From JANNYA01 sp031422315 (lineage in GTDB: Bacteria; Pseudomonadota; Gammaproteobacteria; Xanthomonadales; SZUA-5): a DNA stretch of 64,000 nt. The notes beneath the pieces are model-generated. The model saw nothing but the letters and a program-made list of their open reading frames with translations. It did not search any database and was not told the origin of the DNA. The stretch lies in NCBI GenBank assembly GCA_031422315.1, contig JANOQN010000036.1, positions 62,001-126,000 on the forward strand, in the 5' to 3' direction. Both the position numbers and the translations under genes were made by a program. Below, one piece after another: positions 43,731 through 52,833 of the stretch; position 1 is the stretch's first letter; each line of letters begins with the position of its first letter.

Positions 43731-45935
43731 TCAGTTCGAGATAACCCCACACGCAATTCGCGCCCCACCGCCGCCCAAAACTTCCGGGTGATCAGAATGA
43801 TTGTCACCACCTGCGTGCAGCATCAAGGAGCGCCCGTCAAGATCGCTCGCCTTCAAGCGTGGTGCCAACACCGGCTGGCGCGCGTCGCCTTTGGCATCGA
43901 CGTAAAGTGCGGGCAAATCGCCGAGGTGTCCACTATTGAGGCCATCGCCCCAGGGTTCCCCGTGGCGTAGCGAATTATTTGGATCAAAATGCGGGCCAGC
44001 GGCGAGTGCGGCCACCGCTTTGCCATCTTTCTCGCCGGGCTCACAGCTGGCGTTTTGATGCACATGAAAGCCATGAATGCCAGGCGCTAGGCCTTTTAAT
44101 ACTGGCCGAAACACCGCGCCGTAGGGCGTGTCATGTACAAAAATGGTGCCGACTGAAGCGAGCTTGCCGCTGGCATCGACGGCGTCCATGGATATTGCAA
44201 GCGCCTTACTTTGGGCCTGCTGCGCTTGAATTTCGTTTAGCAGCGGCCCGCTGATGGCTGCTTCCGTCACGTAAACTTCCACGCCATTCCCAGGCACCGC
44301 AATTTGCTTGGCATTGAGCGCGCTGGCGGCATCGCCAGAAGTTGCCGAAAGGCGCGTCCAGCCATTTTCAGGCAAGCGCGCATCCAGCGTAAATTGGGTG
44401 GTATTGACTGCCTTATTCAACAAAACTAGCGCAGTTTGCTGTACGCCTTGATACTGATAAACCCGTAAAAACGCCGCGCGATCTGGCTCAATACTCAAGT
44501 TAAACTGCACGCCGCGCTGCAGCGCAACGCTGGCTTTGCGCAGCTTGGCAATCCGCTGTAGCGATTGAAAAATCGGGCTTTGCGGTGCACCCGCTATGCG
44601 CTCAGCGCCAAAGTAATTGCGATTGCCAGCGTGTTCGGCGGTGCCGCGCATGAAGCCAACTTCGGAGCCGTAATAAAGCACCGGAACCCCGCGTGCGGTA
44701 AATAGCCAGTTGTTGGCGTTGATAAAATCGCTATCGCTACCGGCAAAACGTGCCATGTCATGATTATCGTAAAAGGTCATCAGCTCATAGGCATTGGCGT
44801 AGGGGCTGTGCTGTAAATACAGCGCGCGCGCCACATCAGTGTAGCTGCCACCGGCCTTGAAAGTGCTGGCCATGGCGGCTTTCATCGGAAAATCCAATAC
44901 GCTGACGCCGCCATTTTCGGGCAAAGTGTGCTGCGCAATCGCTTCGGCTTGATAGTCAAAACTCTCACCGAACATAAAAAAACCCGGGTGTTTGGCGCGA
45001 ATATTGCGGGCAAAATCGCGCCAAAATTCGTGCCGCATTTGCCGGATGGTGTCGATGCGAAATGCGTCCGCGCCTTGCTCAATCCACTGCAAATACGCCC
45101 GGGTAAAATAGTCCAACACCGCCGGATTAGTTTCATCAGCATCGGATAGCTCAGCCAGCTCGGCGTCTTTTGCCGCATAAAATCGATGCAGTGGATTGTT
45201 TTTCGGATCTAACTTTTTGCCGGGCAGGTTTTGCTGATCTGCGATCAAGCGATTATTTTCATCGTAGATTTCGCCAAATTTCGGCTGATCAACCGGCATG
45301 GAAAACGCCGGTGAGCCGTGATTCGCGACGATATCAAGCACGGTTTTCAGCCCCTGCGCTTTTAAGCCTGCGGTCAGCGCTTTAAAGTCTAAGCCTGGGC
45401 TCGGCAGGTGTTCGTCAAGCTTGAAAAAGTTGACACCCCAATAGCCGTGATAGCCGGTTTTGCCGCCGTCAGTCCAAAAGCCATTCCAAATGGCTGGTTT
45501 GCCGCCGCTAAAGGCTTCATCTGGATTATCAACAATCGGCGTTAGCCACACCGCGCCAAAGCCAAGCTCGGCAATGTACTTCGCGTGATCCAGCAAACCT
45601 TTAAAATCGCCGCCTAGATAGCCGATGTTGTCCGATTCACCCGTTGGCCCACCGGGCGTGGCGATATCAAAAGTCGGGAACTTGCCGCCTTGCCTGCGCT
45701 GATCGTTTGACGTGTCACCGTTGACGAAGCGGTCGGTCAGCACAAAATAAACCGCGTGCTCGGCCATGGGTTCCAGCGTGCCATAGAGTTCTTCGTTTTC
45801 GATGGGCAGCGTGATCGGTTGAATAGATTCGAGTTTCTCGACATTTTGCGCGGTTGGTTTTTGCGCACAGGCAGCTAACAGCAGCGCACTGATGGCAAGC
45901 GCAATGGGTCGAATGCCGGGTTGAATCGATTTCAT
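43731..45935 (-). CDS. Lipoprotein alpha-amylase fused to a Cu/Zn superoxide dismutase domain
   Basis: A 734-residue protein with a lipobox (LLLAAC, Cys23). Residues 55-550 are a GH13 alpha-amylase/cyclomaltodextrinase-like domain: DIVANHGSP (region I), GADAFRIDTIRQ with the nucleophile Asp, GESFDY with the acid Glu, and FYDNHDMARF with the third Asp. Residues about 570-734 are a SodC domain with every metal ligand: His624, His626, His649, His658, His670, Asp673, His707, and the disulfide Cys631/Cys729. There is no frame break at the junction. The protein should sit in the periplasm, cutting maltodextrins and dismutating superoxide. Its operon mate is the MFS sugar transporter, overlapped by four bases. 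Confidence 0.9.
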   Translation of the reverse strand: MKSIQPGIRPIALAISALLLAACAQKPTAQNVEKLESIQPITLPIENEELYGTLEPMAEHAVYFVLTDRFVNGDTSNDQRRQGGKFPTFDIATPGGPTGESDNIGYLGGDFKGLLDHAKYIAELGFGAVWLTPIVDNPDEAFSGGKPAIWNGFWTDGGKTGYHGYWGVNFFKLDEHLPSPGLDFKALTAGLKAQGLKTVLDIVANHGSPAFSMPVDQPKFGEIYDENNRLIADQQNLPGKKLDPKNNPLHRFYAAKDAELAELSDADETNPAVLDYFTRAYLQWIEQGADAFRIDTIRQMRHEFWRDFARNIRAKHPGFFMFGESFDYQAEAIAQHTLPENGGVSVLDFPMKAAMASTFKAGGSYTDVARALYLQHSPYANAYELMTFYDNHDMARFAGSDSDFINANNWLFTARGVPVLYYGSEVGFMRGTAEHAGNRNYFGAERIAGAPQSPIFQSLQRIAKLRKASVALQRGVQFNLSIEPDRAAFLRVYQYQGVQQTALVLLNKAVNTTQFTLDARLPENGWTRLSATSGDAASALNAKQIAVPGNGVEVYVTEAAISGPLLNEIQAQQAQSKALAISMDAVDASGKLASVGTIFVHDTPYGAVFRPVLKGLAPGIHGFHVHQNASCEPGEKDGKAVAALAAGPHFDPNNSLRHGEPWGDGLNSGHLGDLPALYVDAKGDARQPVLAPRLKASDLDGRSLMLHAGGDNHSDHPEVLGGGGARIACGVISN

Positions 45936-47410
45936 GTGCGCGCCTCAGTGCCGATAGGAACACGCAGCGCCAGCAGGCCTGCGATGACAAAGCTTAGCGC
46001 ACCAATCAAAAAAGCAAAAATCGGTGCGCTATCGAAATATTGCTTGAGCAAAAAGCCAAGTACGCTGGCAGCGACGAGCTGGGGAATCACAATGAAAAAG
46101 TTGAAGATGCCCATATAGGTGCCCATTTTTTGCGGTGGTAAATGATCCGCCAGCAGCGCGTACGGCACCGATAAAATCGAGGCCCACGCAAAGCCAATGC
46201 CAACAGTCGACAGCAACAGCCAGTTCGGGTCTTTAATAAAGTAGAACGACGCAAAGCCCGCTGCGCCGAACCACAAATTGATCAAATGCGTCAAACGCAC
46301 GCCGAAATGTTTGCTCATTGATGGAATGATAAACGCAGCCACTGCTGCAAAACCGTTGTAGCAAGCGCCCAACACGCCGGCCCAATTGCCGGCTTCGTTG
46401 AACGCGGCGCCGGTGGTGTCGGTCGCGCCAAAATGGGTTTGCGCGACTGCTGCGGTCATGTAAATCCACATGCAAAACAGCGCAAACCAAGAAAAAAACT
46501 GCACCGCTGCGAGTTTGCGCATGGCTTCAGGCATGTGCTGGAAATCCACCACAATCACCCGCAGCATGGAAAGTGGTGGCAGTAGCGGTGCGATCAGCAT
46601 GCAAGCAGCTAAGCCCGAGATGAGCCCAGCTAGAACGTACAACGATTTGTCTAACTGATAGTTAAAAACCAGTGCGGCAAAACCCATACCCACGAGCAAA
46701 GCCACGAACGCAATCGGAGATTTGGACGGCTCGGCGGTACTAAAATCAATCTGATGTTTGGGCTGCTGGTCTTCAAAGCTATCGAGCTGTTCGGGCGAGT
46801 ATTCTTTGGTATTGAAAATCGTCCAGGCCATCGCGGCCATTAAAATCGCCGCACCCAGATAAAAGGAATACTTGACGGTATCTGGGATTGAACCCTCAGC
46901 GGCGACATTGTTTACGCCCGCACGCTCTAAAAAGTAAGGTAGCGAACCACCCACTGCGCCTACGCCGATAAAAAAGCTCTGCATCGAATAGCCTTGCGGG
47001 CGCTGCCTGGGTCCGAGCATATCGCCAATCAACGCGCGAAACGGCTCCATTGCAACGTTGATTGAGGCATCCAAAATCCAAAGCAATAGCGCTGCTATCC
47101 ACAGCTCTTTGCAATTCGGCATAAAAAACAGCGCAAATGCCGCCAAAATCGCGCCGCTTAGAAAATACGGGCGGCGACGGCCAAATGAGTTCCAGGTTTT
47201 GTCCGACAAAAATCCAATGACTGGCTGCACCAACAGGCCGGTTAGCGGCGCAGCAATCCACAAAATCGGGATTTCATCAATCTTCGCGCCTAGCGTTTGG
47301 AAAATCCGGCTGACGTGTGAGTTCTGCAACGCAAAGCCAATTTGGATGCCCAAAAAGCCAAAACACATATTCCAGATTTGCCAAAAACTTAAGGTTGGTT
47401 TGGTATTCAA
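45932..47410 (-). CDS. MFS transporter, maltose/oligosaccharide type
   Basis: A 492-residue protein with 12 predicted helices, of the sugar:cation symporter group found in proteobacterial maltodextrin clusters (start LSFWQIWNMCFGFLGIQIGF, then GFLSDKTWNSFGRRRPY; RALIGDMLGPRQRPQGYSMQ). It probably imports maltose or short maltodextrins made by the amylase and pullulanase encoded beside it. It is first in the operon with the amylase-SodC gene and divergent from the pullulanase gene, sharing the 250-bp promoter region 47411-47660. Confidence 0.85.
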   Translation of the reverse strand: MNTKPTLSFWQIWNMCFGFLGIQIGFALQNSHVSRIFQTLGAKIDEIPILWIAAPLTGLLVQPVIGFLSDKTWNSFGRRRPYFLSGAILAAFALFFMPNCKELWIAALLLWILDASINVAMEPFRALIGDMLGPRQRPQGYSMQSFFIGVGAVGGSLPYFLERAGVNNVAAEGSIPDTVKYSFYLGAAILMAAMAWTIFNTKEYSPEQLDSFEDQQPKHQIDFSTAEPSKSPIAFVALLVGMGFAALVFNYQLDKSLYVLAGLISGLAACMLIAPLLPPLSMLRVIVVDFQHMPEAMRKLAAVQFFSWFALFCMWIYMTAAVAQTHFGATDTTGAAFNEAGNWAGVLGACYNGFAAVAAFIIPSMSKHFGVRLTHLINLWFGAAGFASFYFIKDPNWLLLSTVGIGFAWASILSVPYALLADHLPPQKMGTYMGIFNFFIVIPQLVAASVLGFLLKQYFDSAPIFAFLIGALSFVIAGLLALRVPIGTEART

Positions 47411-47660
47411 TGTGGGCTCCGGGTACGACTATCGGTAAATGTGACGGTTTTGCGTATACAAATGCTGCGCTAGAGCTTAGCTGGCGCGCCGTTCGTGCAG
47501 CTCAATTGCAATCGTATTCATCGCAAAAACCTGAGCCGAAGCACTAATCGCCAAGTAGGGTAACTTACAACGCGCGGTTGCGCTGAAGTTTTCCAGCCAT
47601 TTCCCCCCGTTCGCCCGAAGCGCATCGAAGGGAGACGTATCGTTCCATTGGAGCCACATA

Positions 47661-50426
47661 ATGATCGTTCGAAGCCTGCAAATTTTTGCCGTTATCAGCT
47701 TTAATTTGGCTGCCAGCGCAGCGCCCGCCGTGTTGGCCGATTGCAATGGTGAAGCCATCACGGTGCTAAGCCGCGAAGCAAGTAAAACTTCCGATGCTAG
47801 CGCGGTGTGGCTTAGCGATTCGCTTTTGCGCTGGCCGGGTAAAGTCAATCAAGGCAAATTCAGGCTAGCGTTTTCCAGCAATGGCTCTGTAGCGAGCGTA
47901 ATTGGCAAAAAAACCAGCGGCGCTGAGCGCACAGTTGAGCTTGATACTGTGAAAGCGCCGCTGTCGGACGTGCTGCGCGCGCGCTTTGACTATTTGGGTG
48001 CTGCTGGCGTAACGCTTAAAGTGCGCTCGGCTGATTTGGCTGGCCTGCCAGCATTGCTGCGCGGGCAACTGCTGCTGGTGAAGGTGGATAATCGCGGCCG
48101 AGTTATCGATTCCACTGCCATTCAACACGCTGGCTTTTTAGATGCACGCTTTGCAGCTAACGCGGTGCGCCAGAACGATTTTGGTGTCTCGCTCAAAACT
48201 AATGCCACGCAGTTCAAGCTTTGGGCACCGACGGCAGGCAATGTCGCAGTATGCATTTACCCGGATGCCAGTGCGCCCGCGCAGCAAATACTGGCATTGA
48301 GCATGGATGCGCAGAGCGGCGTCTGGAGCGCAGAACATGGCATGAATTTGAGCGGTGCGAGCTACCGATTTTTGGTCGATGTCTATGCCCGCGGCAGCGG
48401 CCAAGTGCGCAATTTAGTCAGCGATCCGTATTCGCTAAGCTTAAATGCCAATGGCGAACGCAGCTTGATCGTTGACTTAGATGCTGCCGAGCTAGCGCCC
48501 GCGGGCTGGTCAGAGAATAGGCGCGCACCCGCGTTGAAGCAGCGCATGGACATGTCGATTTACGAGCTGCACGTGCGGGATTTTTCCGCCAACGATGCGC
48601 GTGTAGCAGCCGTTGATCGCGGCAAATATCTGGCATTCGCAAATCCATCATCAAACGGCATGCGGCACTTAGCGGCGCTGCAAAAAGCGGGTTTGACTGA
48701 TATCCACTTGCTGCCGGTATTTGATTTTGCCACTGTGCCCGAAGTGGGCTGCGAAAGCCCAGAGATTCCGGCTGCCGCAGCGAATAGCGAAGCGCAGCAG
48801 GCCGTAGCTTCGCAATCACGCGCGAAAGATTGCTACAACTGGGGCTACGATCCGCAGCATTTTGGCGCGCCTGAAGGCAGCTACGCGAGTGACGCCAGTC
48901 AGGGCGCGCTGCGCATACTTGAATTTCGCGCCATGGTAGATGCGCTGCACCGCATTGGCCTGCGGGTCGGCATGGATGTCGTATACAACCACACGTCGCA
49001 TTCGGGTCAGCATCCAAAATCGGTGCTAGATCGCATAGTTCCGGGCTATTACCATCGATTAAACGAGCAAGGGCAGATCGAACGCTCGACCTGCTGCGAT
49101 AACACTGCCACCGAACACACGATGATGGCAAAGCTGATGGTTGACACGGCAGTGCGCTGGGTACGCGATTATCGGATCGACTCCTTTCGCTTTGACTTGA
49201 TGGGGCACCAGCCGCTCAGCGAGATGCTGGCGTTACAAGAGTCCGTTAATGAAGCTGCAGGGCAAGCGATTCCGCTGGTCGGCGAAGGCTGGAACTTTGG
49301 TGAGGTAGCGAACAATAAACGCTTTGTGCAAGCTGCGCAATTGTCATTAGCCGGCAGCGGCATCGCCAGTTTTAGTGATCGCGCACGCGACGCCGCACGA
49401 GGCGGTGGTTGCTGTGATTCCGGAATCGATATTGTGCGCAAACAAGGATTTTTGAACGGTTTGCACTTTGATCCAAATGCACTAAACGAGTCCAGCAATG
49501 GCTTGAACGGCACGATCGATTCCAGCCGGGTTGAGCTGCTCAAAGCTGCTGATTTGATGCGTGTGGGCTTGGCTGGATCCATTTCGAACTTTAAGATGAC
49601 TGACTATCTAGGCCAAAATCTTGCGCTGTCACAGATTGACTACGCCGGGCAAACCGCAGGCTATGTGCAGCAACCTGGTGAAGTTGTGAACTACGTCGAG
49701 AATCACGACAACCCCACGCTATTCGATATCAACGTGCTGAAATTACCGATAGATACCAGCACCGCTGAGCGCGCCCGGGTGCAGATTTTGGGCGCCGCCA
49801 GCGTGCTTTTCAGCCAAGGCATTCCCTATATTCACGCGGGCATGGAAGGCCTGCGCAGCAAATCCTTAGATCGCAATAGCTTCGATTCTGGCGATTGGTT
49901 TAATCGTATTGATTGGACGTTTACTAACAACTATTTCGGTTCCGGCTTGCCGCCAAAATCAGATAATGGCGCGAACTATGCGATCTTCAAACCGCTGCTG
50001 GGCAACCCGCAACTCAAGCCCAGCGCAGCGGATATTCAATGGACTCGGGATCGCTTTTTGGAGCTGATGCGAATACGCGCAAGCACGAGGCTGCTGCGCC
50101 TGCCCGATGCGGCGGCGATAAACCAGCGCCTAAAATTTATCAACACTGGGCCAACCCAAATTCCCACCGTACTCGCTGCGATTATTGATGGAAAAAATCT
50201 GCCCGATGCAGCCTTCCAGCGACTGGCATTTTTCATAAACGTCGATGTTCGCGCTCATACTATTGCTGCGCCCACAGAGGCAGGCCTGCGTTACAGCTTG
50301 CACCCGGTTCAGCTAGCTGCGGTTGCCCAGGATGCCAAGCTGGCTGATGCGAAGTTTGATCTTGAGCGTGCGGAATTTAGCGTTCCGGCGCGCAGCGCTT
50401 TGGTGTTTGTTGTTGAGGAGCCTTAA
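47661..50426 (+). CDS. Secreted type I pullulanase
   Basis: A 921-residue protein with a Sec signal (cleavage near ASA-A, residue 20). A beta-sandwich region with FKLWAPTAGNVAVCIYP (N-terminal CBM48) precedes the GH13 domain. The pullulanase block is NWGYDPQHFGAPEGSYA; catalytic DSFRFDLMGH (nucleophile Asp) and GEGWNFG (acid Glu) and NYVENHDN follow. The C-terminal part matches the alpha-1,6-glucosidase domain of pullulanases. It removes alpha-1,6 branches from starch or pullulan in the periplasm or outside. Cys-Cys pairs (RSTCCDN, GGGCCDSG) are notable. Confidence 0.92.
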   Translation: MIVRSLQIFAVISFNLAASAAPAVLADCNGEAITVLSREASKTSDASAVWLSDSLLRWPGKVNQGKFRLAFSSNGSVASVIGKKTSGAERTVELDTVKAPLSDVLRARFDYLGAAGVTLKVRSADLAGLPALLRGQLLLVKVDNRGRVIDSTAIQHAGFLDARFAANAVRQNDFGVSLKTNATQFKLWAPTAGNVAVCIYPDASAPAQQILALSMDAQSGVWSAEHGMNLSGASYRFLVDVYARGSGQVRNLVSDPYSLSLNANGERSLIVDLDAAELAPAGWSENRRAPALKQRMDMSIYELHVRDFSANDARVAAVDRGKYLAFANPSSNGMRHLAALQKAGLTDIHLLPVFDFATVPEVGCESPEIPAAAANSEAQQAVASQSRAKDCYNWGYDPQHFGAPEGSYASDASQGALRILEFRAMVDALHRIGLRVGMDVVYNHTSHSGQHPKSVLDRIVPGYYHRLNEQGQIERSTCCDNTATEHTMMAKLMVDTAVRWVRDYRIDSFRFDLMGHQPLSEMLALQESVNEAAGQAIPLVGEGWNFGEVANNKRFVQAAQLSLAGSGIASFSDRARDAARGGGCCDSGIDIVRKQGFLNGLHFDPNALNESSNGLNGTIDSSRVELLKAADLMRVGLAGSISNFKMTDYLGQNLALSQIDYAGQTAGYVQQPGEVVNYVENHDNPTLFDINVLKLPIDTSTAERARVQILGAASVLFSQGIPYIHAGMEGLRSKSLDRNSFDSGDWFNRIDWTFTNNYFGSGLPPKSDNGANYAIFKPLLGNPQLKPSAADIQWTRDRFLELMRIRASTRLLRLPDAAAINQRLKFINTGPTQIPTVLAAIIDGKNLPDAAFQRLAFFINVDVRAHTIAAPTEAGLRYSLHPVQLAAVAQDAKLADAKFDLERAEFSVPARSALVFVVEEP

Positions 50427-50427
50427 A

Positions 50428-50466
50428 GGCAGGAGTTGAACTTGATTGAAAACGCCTGCCGTTTTA
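50428..50466 (+). terminator. Possible terminator after the pullulanase gene
   Basis: GGCAGG (50428-50433) pairs with CCTGCC (50455-50460), followed by GTTTTAG. The loop is long (21 bases) and the T tract short, so strength is uncertain. Confidence 0.45.
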
Positions 50467-50481
50467 GATTAACTTAGTGTC

Positions 50482-50817
50482 ATGGACGTAATCGAAAAGC
50501 CCTCAATCATCATTATTGCTTTAAGACGCTTTACTACGCTCGCCGTGCATTACATCTTCGCAACCGGATTTTGGTCAATAGCGGTCGCCTCTGTTTTTCA
50601 GCTTGCTCATTCTGATCTGATTCCAACCTATTCAATCGTGACGCTACTTTTAGGCGCGCTACTGGCATTTTTTGTCCCCTTAGACTTTAGCCAAAAGAGA
50701 GACCAAGCCGCCGAAGGCAGCCTTTCCGCAGTGCAATCAGCAAGTGGTGCGTCAATGAGCAATGTTTCAAGCTCCGATTGGGATTCAAGTGGTGAGGGTG
50801 GCGATGGCGGAGATTGA
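50482..50817 (+). CDS. Small membrane protein
   Basis: A 111-residue protein of unknown function with two hydrophobic segments (about 18-40 and 50-68). The C-terminal tail of 40 residues is polar and ends GEGGDGGD. It overlaps the next small membrane-protein gene by 14 bp, so the two are likely made together. No family recognised. Confidence 0.55.
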   Translation: MDVIEKPSIIIIALRRFTTLAVHYIFATGFWSIAVASVFQLAHSDLIPTYSIVTLLLGALLAFFVPLDFSQKRDQAAEGSLSAVQSASGASMSNVSSSDWDSSGEGGDGGD

Positions 50818-50974
50818 TAGGGTTGAGAACCAACAAAACGCTGCTATTGAAATCAAGTCAGAAACGAAGCGCCGAACCATTCTTGAAACACTCATGCTAT
50901 TGGTTGGTTTTGAACTAGCGTTTTGGTTTTTAGTTGCACTTGTCGGCGTAGGATTGGGTTGGCGGCTGATTTAG
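50804..50974 (+). CDS. Small single-span membrane protein
   Basis: A 56-residue protein with a charged N-terminus (MAEIDRVENQQNAAIEIKSE) and one C-terminal membrane helix (LMLLVGFELAFWFLVALVGV). ATG 50804 lies within the end of the preceding small membrane-protein gene in another frame. Together they look like a two-component membrane module; no function can be assigned. Confidence 0.5.
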   Translation: MAEIDRVENQQNAAIEIKSETKRRTILETLMLLVGFELAFWFLVALVGVGLGWRLI

Positions 50975-51062
50975 CTTCGCGCTAATAATGCTCGTTGGCT
51001 GTGCTACATAAAGGAATTAACGTTCTCACAGCGTGCCTCATCTGCCGTGAATTGCGTGCGGC

Positions 51063-51851
51063 TCACCCCGACTTCGCCAATCCCTCAGGCTTATAAAAGC
51101 CCTGAAATGACGGATAAAGCGCGGGAAACTCAGCCTGTAGACGATCCGGATTTAAGAAATAGCTTTCGGTGGCGACGGCGAAAAACTCTTGCGGGCTTTG
51201 CGCAGCGTAGGCGTTGATTACGTGTGGCTGGCCAAGTGCGATGCGCTGATTGAGATCGTCAAATGCCCACATCAAACGCTCGGCAAACAAGCGCGCATCG
51301 CGCTTTGGCAGCGGCGGCACGCCATCGACGCTGGCATCCAGCCCGTCAATTTTGTGGGCAATTTCATGCAGCACTACCGAATGACCGATGTCAGGATTGG
51401 CAAAATCACGCTCAATATCAGCAGCCGACAGCACAATCGGGCCGCGCTGCCACGCTTCACCAGCCAGCGTTTCTTGATATTCGTGTACCACACCGGTGCC
51501 GGCATCCACTTTGCTGCGCTGCGCAATAAACGCTTCTGGATACACCACGATGTCATACCAGCCGCTCATTACGCCGTAGCCTAAATACAGCGCGGGCAGG
51601 CACGCCAAGGTGGCGATTTTGACCTTCAAACTCTCTGTCAATCGCAGATTTTGTGCGCCGTGAAATTGCTTATCGACCAAAAATTCTTTGACGAGCTGGC
51701 GCAAGCGCACAACTTCCGCCGCACTCAAGCGCTTTAGCGCAGGCAATCGGTGCAGCGCCGCTTGAAACCACGATTCCTGCCAAGGGTAGCGGCTAGCAGA
51801 GTAGCGGCGATATTTTTCAGAGAGCCATGTCAACATCTTCAAATCATCCAT
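51063..51851 (-). CDS. mtfA: MtfA-type M90 zinc peptidase
   Basis: A 262-residue protein with the zinc motif HEIAHKID (about 160-167), and the family blocks YPEAFIAQR, GEAWQRGPIVLSA and EFFAVATESYF. MtfA (M90) binds the glucose-PTS regulator Mlc in E. coli and has aminopeptidase activity. Length matches the family. It stands as a single gene; whether this organism has Mlc is unknown from the window. Confidence 0.92.
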   Translation of the reverse strand: MDDLKMLTWLSEKYRRYSASRYPWQESWFQAALHRLPALKRLSAAEVVRLRQLVKEFLVDKQFHGAQNLRLTESLKVKIATLACLPALYLGYGVMSGWYDIVVYPEAFIAQRSKVDAGTGVVHEYQETLAGEAWQRGPIVLSAADIERDFANPDIGHSVVLHEIAHKIDGLDASVDGVPPLPKRDARLFAERLMWAFDDLNQRIALGQPHVINAYAAQSPQEFFAVATESYFLNPDRLQAEFPALYPSFQGFYKPEGLAKSG

Positions 51852-52049
51852 TTTCCAATAGCGATAGTTGCTTAGATTGCGCTTGGAGGGCCTTTTTCAA
51901 GCCGTAGAAGTTTGTTAATGCGCAAACAGACCTTCGAATGAGCAGGACGGACCCAATCTGGCGGCATTTGTTAGAGAATCAGCGATCTGATTTGCGCCGC
52001 CCCACTTGCAGTACAGTCAGATTCCTTTTTCAAGTCTGAGCTTAATATC

Positions 52050-52823
52050 ATGCCTGTATTTTCACCGACCCTACTTAGCGTCAACGTCAACAAAATCGCT
52101 ACGCTGCGCAACTCGCGTGGCGGCAACGAGCCTTGCGTTTTGCACGCTGCGCGCACCGCACTTGCAGCGGGCGCGGGCGGCATTACCGTACACCCAAGGC
52201 CAGATTTGAGGCACATTCGCCCTGATGATGTGATGGCACTTGCCGAGCTTTGCCACACGCAAGCGCAAGCAGAGTTCAATATTGAAGGCAATCCCTTTGC
52301 GCCCGCGAACGAAAAATATCCGGGGTTAATCGCACTCATTCGCACCACTCTACCGACCCAAGCCACGCTTGTGCCCGATTCCGATGCTCAGCTAACTTCC
52401 GATCACGGTTTTGACGTGGAGCGCGATGAGAAAATCCTAGCGCCGTTAGTTGCAAGCATCCGGGAACTGGGGGTGCGGGTTAGCGTGTTTGTAGACGATC
52501 AATGCAGTGATGCCGCTTTAATACGCGCCAAAGCCATCGGTATTGACCGAATTGAGATCTACACCGGCCCATTTGCTGAGGACTTTGCGGCTGGCTGCCA
52601 AGCCGGGCTTGAGCGCTGCGCGAGTTTAGCGCGGCGTGCGGTGGCAGTCGGTTTAGCCGTCAATGCCGGGCATGATCTGAGTCAAGCAAACTTATTTGCG
52701 TTGCTCAGCGCTGCGCCAACGATTACAGAGGTATCGATTGGGCATGCGCTGATTGCTGAAGCGTTGTATCAGGGGTTGAGTCAGACGATTGAGAGCTACC
52801 TAAGTATTATTAGACGGGTGTAA
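52050..52823 (+). CDS. pdxJ: Pyridoxine 5'-phosphate synthase PdxJ
   Basis: A 257-residue PdxJ that joins 1-deoxy-xylulose 5-phosphate with aminoacetone phosphate to pyridoxine phosphate. It shows LLSVNVNKIATLRNSRG, AGAGGITVHPRPDLRHI, FNIEGNP, and the end region VGLAVNAGHDL and EVSIGHALIAEAL. Length is normal. It converges with ribB, with only 10 bp between stop codons and a small palindrome there. Confidence 0.95.
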   Translation: MPVFSPTLLSVNVNKIATLRNSRGGNEPCVLHAARTALAAGAGGITVHPRPDLRHIRPDDVMALAELCHTQAQAEFNIEGNPFAPANEKYPGLIALIRTTLPTQATLVPDSDAQLTSDHGFDVERDEKILAPLVASIRELGVRVSVFVDDQCSDAALIRAKAIGIDRIEIYTGPFAEDFAAGCQAGLERCASLARRAVAVGLAVNAGHDLSQANLFALLSAAPTITEVSIGHALIAEALYQGLSQTIESYLSIIRRV

Positions 52824-52831
52824 TTTACACC
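52817..52831. terminator. Short palindrome between the convergent pdxJ and ribB genes
   Basis: GGTGTAA-T-TTACACC is a perfect palindrome that contains the pdxJ stop codon. With no T tract and such a tight loop it is a weak candidate for a shared transcription stop. Confidence 0.3.
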
Positions 52832-52833
52832 AT

